Shown: positions 1-6,101 of the stretch, in pieces
Layout: every line of letters begins with the position of its first letter
Position numbering within the stretch: the first letter of the stretch is position 1
From: an uncultured Erythrobacteraceae bacterium
GTDB taxonomy: Bacteria > Pseudomonadota > Alphaproteobacteria > Sphingomonadales > Sphingomonadaceae
Reading direction: 5' to 3'
DNA length: 6,101 bases
NCBI GenBank assembly: GCA_950071875.1
Contig: CATMNW010000168.1
Span: forward strand, 1 to 6,101
The notes under the pieces: model-generated
What the model was told of the DNA's origin: nothing
The model's database searches: none
What the model saw: only the letters and a program-made list of their open reading frames with translations
Made by a program: the position numbers and the translations under genes

Positions 1-905
1 GGTGTCGCGGTTTGCCCGCAACAGTCGTGACTGGCAGCAGCTCATCGAGATGTGCCGCGTCGTCGGCACCGTGCTGATCGACCAGGAGACGATCTATGCG
101 CCGCGCCAGGGCAACGACCGGCTGCTGTTGGAGCTGAAGGGAAGTCTCAATGAGTACGAGCTCGAACTTTTGCGCCGGCGTTTGCTCTCGGCCCGCTATG
201 AGAAGGCCCGCCGTGGCGAATTCGTGAAGGTCGGGGACCGGATTGAGAAGGACCCCAACCACCGCGTGCAGGAGGCGATCATCACAGTGTTCGACAAGGT
301 CGCGGAACTCGGTAGCGCCCGCCAGGCCCTGATGTGGTTCCTCGAGTATGGACTGGATTTGCCTGCCAAGCGCAACAATGGCGATGTCGTCTGGCGCAGG
401 CCGAACTGTGCAACCATCCACCGAATGATCGAGAACCCGATCTACGGCGGCGCCTACGCCTATGGGAAGTCTGGTGTCGCACCGGGATTTGGCCCGTCTC
501 ACATTCGGCCGGGCGCTCGCCGCAAGCCGCGCGAGGAATGGCTGGCGCTGATCCCGGGCAGCCATGAAGGCTGTCAGTTGGGAAGGGCAGAGGCGATCCA
601 CACGATGTGAGCGACAATGTGCCACAGGCAGGCATCACGGGGCGCCCAAGCATGGAGATCTGTTGCTGGCGGGCCTTGTTCGCTGCCGGCGCTGCGGCCG
701 CAAGCTCACGGTGCGATACACGGGCGCAAAGCACAACATCCCACGCTATTCCTGCTGGCGCGGGCTGCTCGACAATGGTGAGCCGCGTTGCATCGCTTTC
801 GGCGGACTGCGCGTCGACGATGCGATCGAGGAAGCGCTTCTGCGTGTCGTGCAGCCGGGGGCGATTGTTGCGGCTGCAGAACCTGAGGCGCAGGCTGCCA
901 GCGAA
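1..905 (+). pseudogene. Large serine site-specific recombinase, truncated and frameshifted remnant
   Basis: This is the middle and C-terminal part of a large serine recombinase (resolvase/invertase family, with a Recombinase domain and a zinc ribbon), an enzyme that cuts and rejoins DNA at specific sites. Frame 2 is open from the left edge. The GTG at 2 is an internal codon, because VSRFARNSRDW is family mid-catalytic-domain sequence, so the N-terminus with the catalytic serine lies outside the window or is lost. The recombinase domain runs through NPIYGGAYAYG (about 436-471). After GSHEG (571) the reading passes between frames 2, 3, 2, 1 and 3: VSWE at 573-584, AEAI..M at 587-607, VSDNVP at 607-624, then TGRHHGAPKHGD from 624. 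The zinc-ribbon cysteines follow at 684, 693, 753 and 789. Similarity stops near 900, where minus-strand istB sequence starts. It cannot make a full protein. The family call is firm; the exact 3' limit is good to about 10 bp. Confidence 0.85.
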
Positions 906-1096
906 GTGGCGTTTGATACGCCGGCGGTCGCGCTCGGCCAATTCATCTTCGGCAAGGGCGGCGAGGAAGCGGGCGGCCCGCCAACCTTCTTGTCGGCCTG
1001 TTCGGCGAATTGCGGCCAGATCACCTTGGTAGCGGGAAGACGCAGTTCGTTGAGCAGCAGGCTGAGCTTGGCGTGGTCGATTGTCTTGTCCTTCAT
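900..1096 (-). pseudogene. istB: IS21-family helper ATPase IstB, 5' fragment with a frameshift
   Basis: IstB is the AAA+ ATPase that helps the IS21 transposase choose and engage its target. Only about the first 65 of roughly 250 codons remain. The start is the ATG at 1096, preceded by a good GGGAG ribosome-binding site (1104-1108, 7-nt spacing). The N-terminus MKDKTIDHAKLSLLLNELRL is typical of the family. The frame breaks near 989: the 746-1096 frame reads FAEQADKK and then turns to nonsense, while the family text EGWRAARFLAALAEDELAER continues in the neighbouring minus frame. One lost base explains this. The match ends at RHFA (about 900-911), where recombinase sequence on the other strand begins, so the Walker A/B ATPase core is absent. 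It lies 13 bp downstream of the istA stop, the usual IS21 order. It is certainly non-functional. Confidence 0.8.
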
Positions 1097-1109
1097 GCCG
1101 CATCTCCCG

Positions 1110-1450
1110 TCACGCCGGCGCTAATCTAATCGGGGCTTCATCGGTGTCCAGGGACGCAAGCTGCCCGACGATGTTCGGCATCTTTGCCGGGTCGGGCGCG
1201 AAACGCGCTCGAATGGCGGCCATGTCGGGCAGCTTGTGCTTCCTGAGGTGGGCAGCCAGTTCATCGGCCAGTTCACTCTCGCAACAGCGCTCATGAGCAA
1301 TGGTGAGAACTTCAACCATGGTGCGGCAGGCCTGGCGCTCCGGCAGCCGCGCGACAAGAAGATCGAACATTTGCTTGTAGGCCTGTGTAGGCCTCACGCG
1401 GAAACGGAAACAGCTCGATCGCGGTAAACGACGTTCATCAGCGCCATGGG
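1110..1450 (-). pseudogene. istA: IS21-family transposase IstA, C-terminal fragment with frame breaks
   Basis: This is the last ~110 codons of an IS21-type DDE transposase. The clearest part is YKQMFDLLVARLPERQACR through HERCCESELADELAAHL to LPDMAAIRARFAPDPAKMPN, ending at a TGA at 1110-1112. Upstream of this, family-like text sits in other frames: IELFPFPREAY (about 1385-1420) and LMNVVYRDR (about 1416-1446). The first break is explained by the direct repeat TGTAGGCCT at 1376-1384 and 1386-1394; removing one 10-bp period restores PREAYKQMF. The second, near 1417-1424, looks like the loss of a few bases. The integrase core with the DDE triad and the left IS end are missing. The ATG at 1475 of the open frame is not the natural start. 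The family is confident; the right-hand limit is approximate. Confidence 0.75.
1376..1394. repeat. 10-bp-period direct repeat inside the istA remnant
   Basis: TGTAGGCCT occurs at 1376-1384 and again at 1386-1394. The second copy shifts the istA reading frame; deleting one period joins FPREAY to KQMFDLL, the expected transposase text. It reads as a small tandem duplication acquired after the element died, or as the event that inactivated it. Confidence 0.7.
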
Positions 1451-1639
1451 CCAATTGGAAAGCGACAGCGGACATTACGGTCTAATGCTCGTCACCGTTA
1501 AGGGCGGGTCGCTTCGCAAATGGCCTGCGGCTCACTTGACCGTCACTGCGCGCGGCGGCGATGTCCGAAGTCAGGTCGGGACGAGGAGATGGCCGCCAGT
1601 TGGCCAAGCAGGGAGATGAAAGATGATAGCAGATCAAAC

Positions 1640-1689
1640 CTTGGCAATCATCGCCCCTACAAGTGCCAAGCGACACAGACCTTTGTGTC
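1640..1689 (-). terminator. Two small inverted repeats just past the operon end, possible terminator
   Basis: Two perfect inverted repeats lie directly 3' of the lyase gene, whose TAA is at 1699-1701. The first is GACACA/TGTGTC at 1672-1677 and 1684-1689 with a 6-nt loop. The second is CTTGGCA/TGCCAAG at 1640-1646 and 1664-1670 with a 17-nt loop. On the minus strand the second is followed only by GTTTGATC, so there is no proper T-run and this is not a classical intrinsic terminator. The placement suits transcript ending or 3'-end protection. The rest of 1456-1698 shows no gene or recognisable site. Confidence 0.3.
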
Positions 1690-1698
1690 TTGTTCCGG

Positions 1699-2631
1699 TT
1701 AAGCCACCCGGCGCGTGACAAGTCCTGACCGAATCACCCGACCGTATAATTCACGGCCGAGCGCGTTCTCCACGCCCTGCGCCGTCTCGATCAGGCGGTC
1801 CAAATCAATTCCCGTGTCGTAACCCATCTGTTCGAGGACTGCGACCAAATCCTCGGTCACCACATTTCCTGTATGGCCTTCGGCATATTTGATTGCTGCC
1901 GGGTGTCCACCCAGTCCTCCGAAGGATGAATCGAGATAGTCCACGCCGGTCTCCACCGCGGCAAGCGCATTTGCCAGCCCGGTGCCGCGCGTGTCGTGAA
2001 AATGTGCGATCCACACGATGTCCGGAAATCGATCCAGCAACGCTCCAAACCGCTCACGTACGAGTTTTGGGTCCGCCATTCCCGTAGTGTCGCCGAGAGT
2101 AATCATTTCGATTCCCATCTCCGAGAAGAAGGTCGCCCATTCTTCGACCGCGGACAGCGGCACGTCACCGGTAAACGGGCAGCCGAACGCGGTGCCGATC
2201 GTGCCGACGATCCGCAGCCCGCTCTCTTGCGCGGCTTCGACCATGCCCCCGAATCCGCTTCGAACTTCGGCGTGGTTACGGCGGGTGTTTCTCAGTTGAT
2301 GCGTTTCGCTCGCCGAAACGACCATGCTGATTTCGGACGGTCCGGCGCCGTCGACGACTGCCTGGACCGCGCGCTCCACGGCGCGGGCGTTTACGCAGGT
2401 CGCCTTGTACGAAACGCCAGCGCGCCGGCTGATGCGCTTCAGAACATCCTCGGCGTCGGCAAATTGTGGAACGTATTTGGGATGGGAGAACGACGTTGCT
2501 TCGATGCGCCGAAAGCCGAGCTCCGTGAAGCTGTTGATCAGAGCCACCTTCGTATTCGTGGGCAGGAACTCCGTCTCGTGCTGCAGACCGTCCCTGGCTG
2601 CACACTCGCAAATCGTGATCTGGCGTGACAT
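1699..2631 (-). CDS. HMG-CoA-lyase-like enzyme (HMGL TIM-barrel family) with an altered active-site loop
   Basis: This 310-residue, soluble TIM-barrel enzyme belongs to the DRE-TIM/HMGL-like family. True HMG-CoA lyase (mvaB type) splits 3-hydroxy-3-methylglutaryl-CoA into acetoacetate and acetyl-CoA, the last step of leucine breakdown. Length and landmarks fit: RDGLQ at 13-17 (Arg13, metal ligand Asp14), IEATSF with Glu44, PKYVPQ at 51-56, FGCPFTG at 149-155, AHFHDT with metal ligands His210 and His212, and TGN with Asn256. The odd point is the signature GGLGGCP, which here reads GGLGGHP, with His243 (codon at 1903-1905) in place of the catalytic cysteine. About four extra residues lie between it and Asn256. 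The ATG at 2631 has AGGGA (2641-2645) 9 nt upstream, overlapping the livF stop; the gap to livF is 12 bp, so it is co-transcribed last in the operon. It may act on another 3-hydroxyacyl-CoA or related acid; HMG-CoA activity is uncertain. Confidence 0.9.
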   Translation of the reverse strand: MSRQITICECAARDGLQHETEFLPTNTKVALINSFTELGFRRIEATSFSHPKYVPQFADAEDVLKRISRRAGVSYKATCVNARAVERAVQAVVDGAGPSEISMVVSASETHQLRNTRRNHAEVRSGFGGMVEAAQESGLRIVGTIGTAFGCPFTGDVPLSAVEEWATFFSEMGIEMITLGDTTGMADPKLVRERFGALLDRFPDIVWIAHFHDTRGTGLANALAAVETGVDYLDSSFGGLGGHPAAIKYAEGHTGNVVTEDLVAVLEQMGYDTGIDLDRLIETAQGVENALGRELYGRVIRSGLVTRRVA

Positions 2632-2643
2632 GCGACTGTATCC

Positions 2644-3369
2644 CTAGAGCAACTGAAGCGTTTCCTTGCCAGACCGCAGCGTGCTCGCATCATAGGTCTG
2701 GCTGATCGTTCCAAGCCTTACGACCAGCACCCGGTCGGCGATGCGGATACCCGCATTCACGTTCTGCTCCACGAGCAGAATCGTTGTGTTCCAGTTGTCG
2801 CGAAGCGTCTGCAATTGGTCCAGCACCTGGGTCGTGAGACTGGGCGCCAGGCCCGCCGATGGTTCGTCGACGAGCAGCACGCGAGGTTCGAGCATCAGAG
2901 CTATTCCCATCGACAGCATTTTCTGCTCGCCGCCGCTCAGCAGTCTCGCCGCCGAATCGCGTCGTTCCGCCAGCTGCGGAAAGAACTCCAGTATGCGTGC
3001 CATTCGCTCGTCAACGAGCGATGCCGACTCCAGCAGATAGCCTCCGAGGCGGAGATTGTTGCTCACTGAGAAGTTCGGGAAAAACCCCTGGTGTTGCAGT
3101 ACGATGCTGAGGCCGGTCTCTACGTTGAGCCGGACGTTTGGAGTGCCTATCGGCTCGCCGTCCACCGATATCTCGCCCTCGCACCACGGAAGCAGTCCCG
3201 TGATAGCACGCAGGATGGTTGATTTGCCCGCTCCGTTGTGCCCGACGAACAGCACGATCTCCCCCGGAGCCACGGCGAAATTTATGTCGTGCAGAATGCG
3301 ATTATTGGCGTACCCGCCGTCGAGATTTTTCACCTCGAGAATTGGCGCCTGTCCGCTTTGTGCGCTCAT
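2644..3369 (-). CDS. livF: ABC transporter ATP-binding protein, LivF type
   Basis: This is the second cytoplasmic ATPase subunit of a branched-chain-amino-acid-type (HAAT) importer; with the LivG domain encoded just upstream it would form the ATPase pair that powers uptake. Its 241 residues match the usual LivF length. Visible motifs are Walker A GHNGAGKST (43-51), the Q-loop near Gln92, signature LSGGE (144-148), Walker B VLLVDEP with Asp168/Glu169, the D-loop SAGLAP, and LLVEQN with Gln202 where most ABC ATPases carry the switch histidine; this Gln is normal for LivF proteins. The ATG at 3369 has a GGGAG ribosome-binding site at 3379-3383, inside the end of the preceding gene. Only 3 bp separate it from that gene's stop, which points to translational coupling. 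The substrate cannot be read from an ATPase. Confidence 0.93.
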   Translation of the reverse strand: MSAQSGQAPILEVKNLDGGYANNRILHDINFAVAPGEIVLFVGHNGAGKSTILRAITGLLPWCEGEISVDGEPIGTPNVRLNVETGLSIVLQHQGFFPNFSVSNNLRLGGYLLESASLVDERMARILEFFPQLAERRDSAARLLSGGEQKMLSMGIALMLEPRVLLVDEPSAGLAPSLTTQVLDQLQTLRDNWNTTILLVEQNVNAGIRIADRVLVVRLGTISQTYDASTLRSGKETLQLL

Positions 3370-3372
3370 GAC

Positions 3373-5085
3373 TCATACTCCCAGGTACAGGCGGTTGAGG
3401 TCTTTGTCCGCCATGATCTCGTCGAAGCCGGCAACCTTCGCCACCGTGCCTTCCGCCATGAAAACCACGCGGTCAACCAGACCTTCGAGGAAGTCCATAT
3501 TATGTTCGACGATCAGCATGGTGACCCCGAGATCCTCGCGCACGCGAAGGATCGTGCGGCGGATGTCCTGGCGCATCTGCGGGTCGATGCCCGCGGCGGG
3601 CTCGTCAAGCAGCCAGACGGAAGCGCCTTGCGCCAGCAGCCGTGCGAAGCCGACCAGCTTCTGCTGGCCGAAACTCAACTCGCCCACCTTTTCGTTCGCG
3701 TGCCCCTCAAGGCCCATGTAGCGCAGAAGATCGAACGCCTTTTCACGGCGCGCCGCCTCACCTGAGCGGTCTATGGGAAGCCAGGCGAACAAGGGGTTTT
3801 CGCGCAGTGATCGCGGGAACGACACCAGCACGTTGTCGAGCGCCGTCATGTTGCTGAACGGGCGCACATGTTGAAACAGACGTCCGATCCCGGCTTGCGC
3901 GATCCGGTGCGGTTTCAGCGTCGAGAGGTTTTGTCCGCGATAGCTTATCTTGCCCGCGTTCGGCCGGATGCTGCCACCTATGAGGTCGAATAGTGTCGTC
4001 TTGCCCGCACCGTTGGGTCCGACGATGCCAATGATGTCACCGGCGTCGACAGAGATGCTGGTGTCATGTACCGCAACAAGCCCGCCATAGGATTTGGTGA
4101 CATTGTCGATCCTCAGCAATGGTCCTTGCGCGTCCGCGGCGAACGCATTTGGATTGACATGTTCCAGCTTTACCGCCTGACGCTGTCCGCGCCCCTCCAG
4201 TCCCGCGCTGTCGGCTACAAGAGTGCTCGTTGCATGTTCCGGCAGCAGTCCCTGCGGTCTCCGCATGATGACGCCGACCAGGATCAGGCCGAACAGGACC
4301 ATGGCGAGATGCGCTCCCGCCGCCGTCGGCATGATGACGCGGAGCGCCTCCTCCAGCGTGATCAGGACGGCCGCGCCGGCGATCCCCCCGAACGGATTTG
4401 CGAGTCCGCCCAGCAGCACCATAATCACGACCGTGAATGAGACATAGATGACGAAGCTGTCGGGGTTGATGAAAGTGATTACGGTGGCGAACAGGCCGCC
4501 GGCGACTCCGGCAAATCCACATCCGATGAAGAAGACCGCGATCTTGAACCAGAGCGTGTTCTTGCCGAGCGCGGCGATGCCGATCTCGTCTTCGCGGATT
4601 GCCTTCATGACACGGCCGAACGGAGATCGCGTCGTCTCATACATCATCCACCAGCACAGAGTCGAAACGGCCAGCGTGATCAGAAAGACCTGTCCGTTTG
4701 TCTGAAACACATAGCCGAACAGGTCTGCATGCGGGATGTCGCGTATTCCGGCTGGGCCGCCGGTGATGTCGAGATTGAGGAACAGCGACGTGCCGAGGAC
4801 CTGTACCGCGAAGGTGGCGAGAAGCAGATATTCGCCAGACACCCGCAGTGACGGGATCGACAACGCGAGGCTCGCGGCGGCCGCTGTTGCAAAGGCAACG
4901 ACCAGGGCGAGCGGAAACGGCACGCCATACTCGATCCGCACGATCGTGAACGCGTAGGCGCCGATGCCGAAGAAGACTGCATGGGCGACCGAGAACAGGC
5001 CCCCGTAACCCTTGATGAGGTTCAGCGACGTCGCCAGAAGCGCGTATACGCAGATGAGCGTGAGCACGAGAAACAGATAGTCCAT
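3373..5085 (-). CDS. livM-livG: Fused ABC transporter permease-ATPase (LivM-LivG fusion)
   Basis: This single 570-residue protein combines two subunits that are usually separate. Residues 1 to about 282 are a LivM-type inner-membrane permease: several hydrophobic helices, LDITGGPAGI (105-114), the cytoplasmic coupling loop RSPFGRVMKAIREDEIGIAA (153-172), and the closing RRPQGLLP (276-283). A hydrophilic linker of about 40 residues follows. Residues 322-570 are a LivG-type ATPase: Walker A GPNGAGKT (356-363), Q-loop Gln405, signature LSFGQ (470-474), Walker B WLLDEP with Asp494/Glu495, switch His528, and the typical end LNRLYLGV. No frameshift or start-stop signal occurs at the domain border, so the fusion is real in this sequence. 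The ATG at 5085 has a weak GGTGG about 6 nt upstream; no ATG, GTG or TTG start exists in the open frame further up. The gap to livH is 52 bp. It should pair with LivH in the membrane and LivF in the cytoplasm. Confidence 0.93.
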   Translation of the reverse strand: MDYLFLVLTLICVYALLATSLNLIKGYGGLFSVAHAVFFGIGAYAFTIVRIEYGVPFPLALVVAFATAAAASLALSIPSLRVSGEYLLLATFAVQVLGTSLFLNLDITGGPAGIRDIPHADLFGYVFQTNGQVFLITLAVSTLCWWMMYETTRSPFGRVMKAIREDEIGIAALGKNTLWFKIAVFFIGCGFAGVAGGLFATVITFINPDSFVIYVSFTVVIMVLLGGLANPFGGIAGAAVLITLEEALRVIMPTAAGAHLAMVLFGLILVGVIMRRPQGLLPEHATSTLVADSAGLEGRGQRQAVKLEHVNPNAFAADAQGPLLRIDNVTKSYGGLVAVHDTSISVDAGDIIGIVGPNGAGKTTLFDLIGGSIRPNAGKISYRGQNLSTLKPHRIAQAGIGRLFQHVRPFSNMTALDNVLVSFPRSLRENPLFAWLPIDRSGEAARREKAFDLLRYMGLEGHANEKVGELSFGQQKLVGFARLLAQGASVWLLDEPAAGIDPQMRQDIRRTILRVREDLGVTMLIVEHNMDFLEGLVDRVVFMAEGTVAKVAGFDEIMADKDLNRLYLGV

Positions 5086-5137
5086 CGTCAGCCACCGTCC
5101 GCTGTGTGCATGGCTTGCAGGGTTTTCGCGAAATCGG

Positions 5138-6025
5138 TCATCTGGCGGCTCTTGCGGCGCCGATGTTGCCGAGCAGTCCGCTTGGTCGCCACACCACCAC
5201 CACCATCATGATGAGGAACGCGATCGTGTCGGACCAGAAGGCCGGCAGCTGCAGACTGATCATCGCCGCGAGCAGGCCGAGCATGAAAGCGCCCAGGAAG
5301 GCGCCGACCGTGCTGCCGATGCCGCCTACGACGACCGCGGCGACAGCGTAAAGCAGTGGCGTAAGGCCCATCGTCGGCACGAGGCTTGAATACCAGCCGG
5401 TGGCGATGGCAGCGGGAACCACAAGCAGCGAGGCGATGGAAATGGCGACGGCGCTAACGAGCGTCGGATTGATCCCGACGACCTCCGCCATCGTTGGATT
5501 GTCCGCATAAGCCATCATGGCGCGGCCGATCCGCGTGGCTTTCAGAAAGAGCATTGTCGCGCCGAAGCCTGCGATCGCCACGGTGAGCGTCACGATATCG
5601 GTCAACGATATGATCACCGTGCCAATCTGGTAGAAAACGCCACCGAAGGGATTTTCGAGATACCGTCCGCCGGTGCCCCATCCCAGCGCAATGAGATTTT
5701 CGATCGCAAACTGCATGCCGATCGATGCGAGCACGAGCGCGAAAGTGCCGGAGTTCCGTCGCTTCAAGGGGGCGTATATGTAGAGCTGTATCAGGAGCCC
5801 AGCCGCCACGGTCAGGATAGCTGTCAAGACGAATCCCAGCCAGAACGGCAGGCCCAGTTGCATGATGAACGCGTAGGCGAGAAAGCCCGCCAGGGCGAAG
5901 ATCGCAGCGTGAGCGAAATGAAAGATGTGCGATACCGCAAGCACGAGGCCGAACCCGGTCGCCACCATCGAATATATGGCGGCTTGTGAAAGTCCGACCA
6001 CCAGTAGCTGCAAGGCGAGATCCAT
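5138..6025 (-). CDS. livH: ABC transporter permease, LivH type
   Basis: This is one of the two inner-membrane channel subunits of a HAAT-family importer, expected to pair with the LivM half of the fusion. It has 295 residues, normal for LivH, and is almost wholly hydrophobic, with about eight predicted helices (for example 4-31, 36-55, 60-84, 93-113, 138-161, 187-210, 222-258 and 265-280). Family landmarks are the N-terminal GLSQAAIYSMVATGFGLVLA (11-30) followed by FHFAHAAIFALAG, the coupling loop TRIGRAMMAYADNPTMAEVVG (164-184), GGIGSTVGAFLGA (234-246), and the ending WRPSGLLG (279-286). The ATG at 6025 has GGAG (6032-6035) 6 nt upstream. It follows the stop of the preceding gene by 18 bp, in the usual order binding protein, LivH, LivM. 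Ligand specificity is not readable from the permease. Confidence 0.93.
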   Translation of the reverse strand: MDLALQLLVVGLSQAAIYSMVATGFGLVLAVSHIFHFAHAAIFALAGFLAYAFIMQLGLPFWLGFVLTAILTVAAGLLIQLYIYAPLKRRNSGTFALVLASIGMQFAIENLIALGWGTGGRYLENPFGGVFYQIGTVIISLTDIVTLTVAIAGFGATMLFLKATRIGRAMMAYADNPTMAEVVGINPTLVSAVAISIASLLVVPAAIATGWYSSLVPTMGLTPLLYAVAAVVVGGIGSTVGAFLGAFMLGLLAAMISLQLPAFWSDTIAFLIMMVVVVWRPSGLLGNIGAARAAR

Positions 6026-6043
6026 TCCGAGCTCCGCTTGGAT

Positions 6044-6101
6044 TTACTTGAGATGCTTGCCGAACGAATAGGGATGGTGGGCAAACAGCATGCGCAAATG
6101 C
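6044..6101 (-). CDS. 3' end of an upstream operon gene, probably the ABC substrate-binding protein
   Basis: Reading inward from the right edge on the minus strand, one frame stays open and ends in TAA at 6044-6046, coding for HLRMLFAHHPYSFGKHLK. It stops 18 bp before the livH start, with the livH ribosome-binding site in the gap, as expected for the preceding gene of the same operon. In HAAT operons that place is commonly held by the periplasmic binding protein (LivK type). The 18 residues are too few to confirm the family, so that product is an inference from position. The neighbouring frame starting at 6084 overlaps livH and is not credible. Confidence 0.5.
   Translation of the reverse strand, partial: HLRMLFAHHPYSFGKHLK

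Noticed and set aside
282..1103. 273-residue minus-strand open frame
   Set aside because: Only its central piece (EGWRAARFLAALAEDELAER) is real, being the frameshifted part of istB; the rest is antisense to the recombinase or out of frame and rich in Arg/Pro/Ser, as expected for shadow frames in high-GC DNA.
564..1124. 186-residue plus-strand open frame as an independent gene
   Set aside because: Its first half is the frameshifted zinc-ribbon part of the recombinase and its second half, after about 900, is antisense to istB. It is a chance join of two remnants.
1456..1698. Possible IS21 terminal inverted repeat or CRISPR-like repeat
   Set aside because: No repeated units with regular spacing and no recognisable IS21 end next to the istA fragment; only the two short inverted repeats noted above were found.
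1482..1721. 79-residue minus-strand open frame in the gap between istA and the lyase
   Set aside because: No family likeness, composition like random GC-rich sequence, it overlaps the end of the lyase gene, and no convincing ribosome-binding site was seen.
1996..2628. 210-residue plus-strand open frame
   Set aside because: It is fully antisense to the lyase gene, which has clear family motifs; this is a shadow frame.
3056..3721. 221-residue plus-strand open frame
   Set aside because: It is antisense to livF and the ATPase half of the fusion, with no recognisable motif and Ser/Arg/Pro-rich composition.

Overview
The window is a GC-rich stretch of bacterial chromosome or large replicon. Gene style, high GC, and recombinase and IS21 remnants of a kind common in Rhizobiales suggest an alphaproteobacterium. 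That assignment is an inference from protein style, not from a marker gene. The window has two unlike halves.

Left part (about 1-1455) is mobile-element debris. A plus-strand large serine recombinase enters from the left edge already missing its catalytic N-terminus. It is intact to about 570, then broken by four small deletions within about 55 bp, and resumes through its zinc-ribbon region to about 900. There it joins, tail to tail, the first ~65 codons of a minus-strand IS21-type helper ATPase gene (istB, one frameshift). Upstream of that, on the same strand, is the 3' end of the matching transposase gene (istA, two frame breaks, one being a 10-bp direct duplication). No IS terminal repeats are recognisable, so only the middle of the element survives. 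The stretch 1456-1698 holds no convincing gene, only two small inverted repeats just past the end of the operon.

Right part (1699-6101) is one intact, tightly packed minus-strand operon. In transcription order it has: the last 18 codons of a gene that is probably the periplasmic binding protein (6044-6101); a LivH-type permease (5138-6025); a LivM permease fused to a LivG ATPase in one 570-residue protein (3373-5085); a LivF-type ATPase (2644-3369); and an HMG-CoA-lyase-like enzyme (1699-2631). Together they form a branched-chain-amino-acid-type (HAAT) ABC importer with a dedicated carbon-carbon lyase, which suggests uptake and breakdown of a small organic acid or amino acid. The promoter must lie to the right of the window.

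The most noteworthy point is the lyase. It keeps the metal ligands and the catalytic Arg/Glu of the HMG-CoA lyase fold. The signature active-site cysteine is replaced by His243, and the loop carrying it is about four residues longer. The true substrate may therefore not be HMG-CoA, and the importer's substrate may not be leucine, isoleucine or valine.
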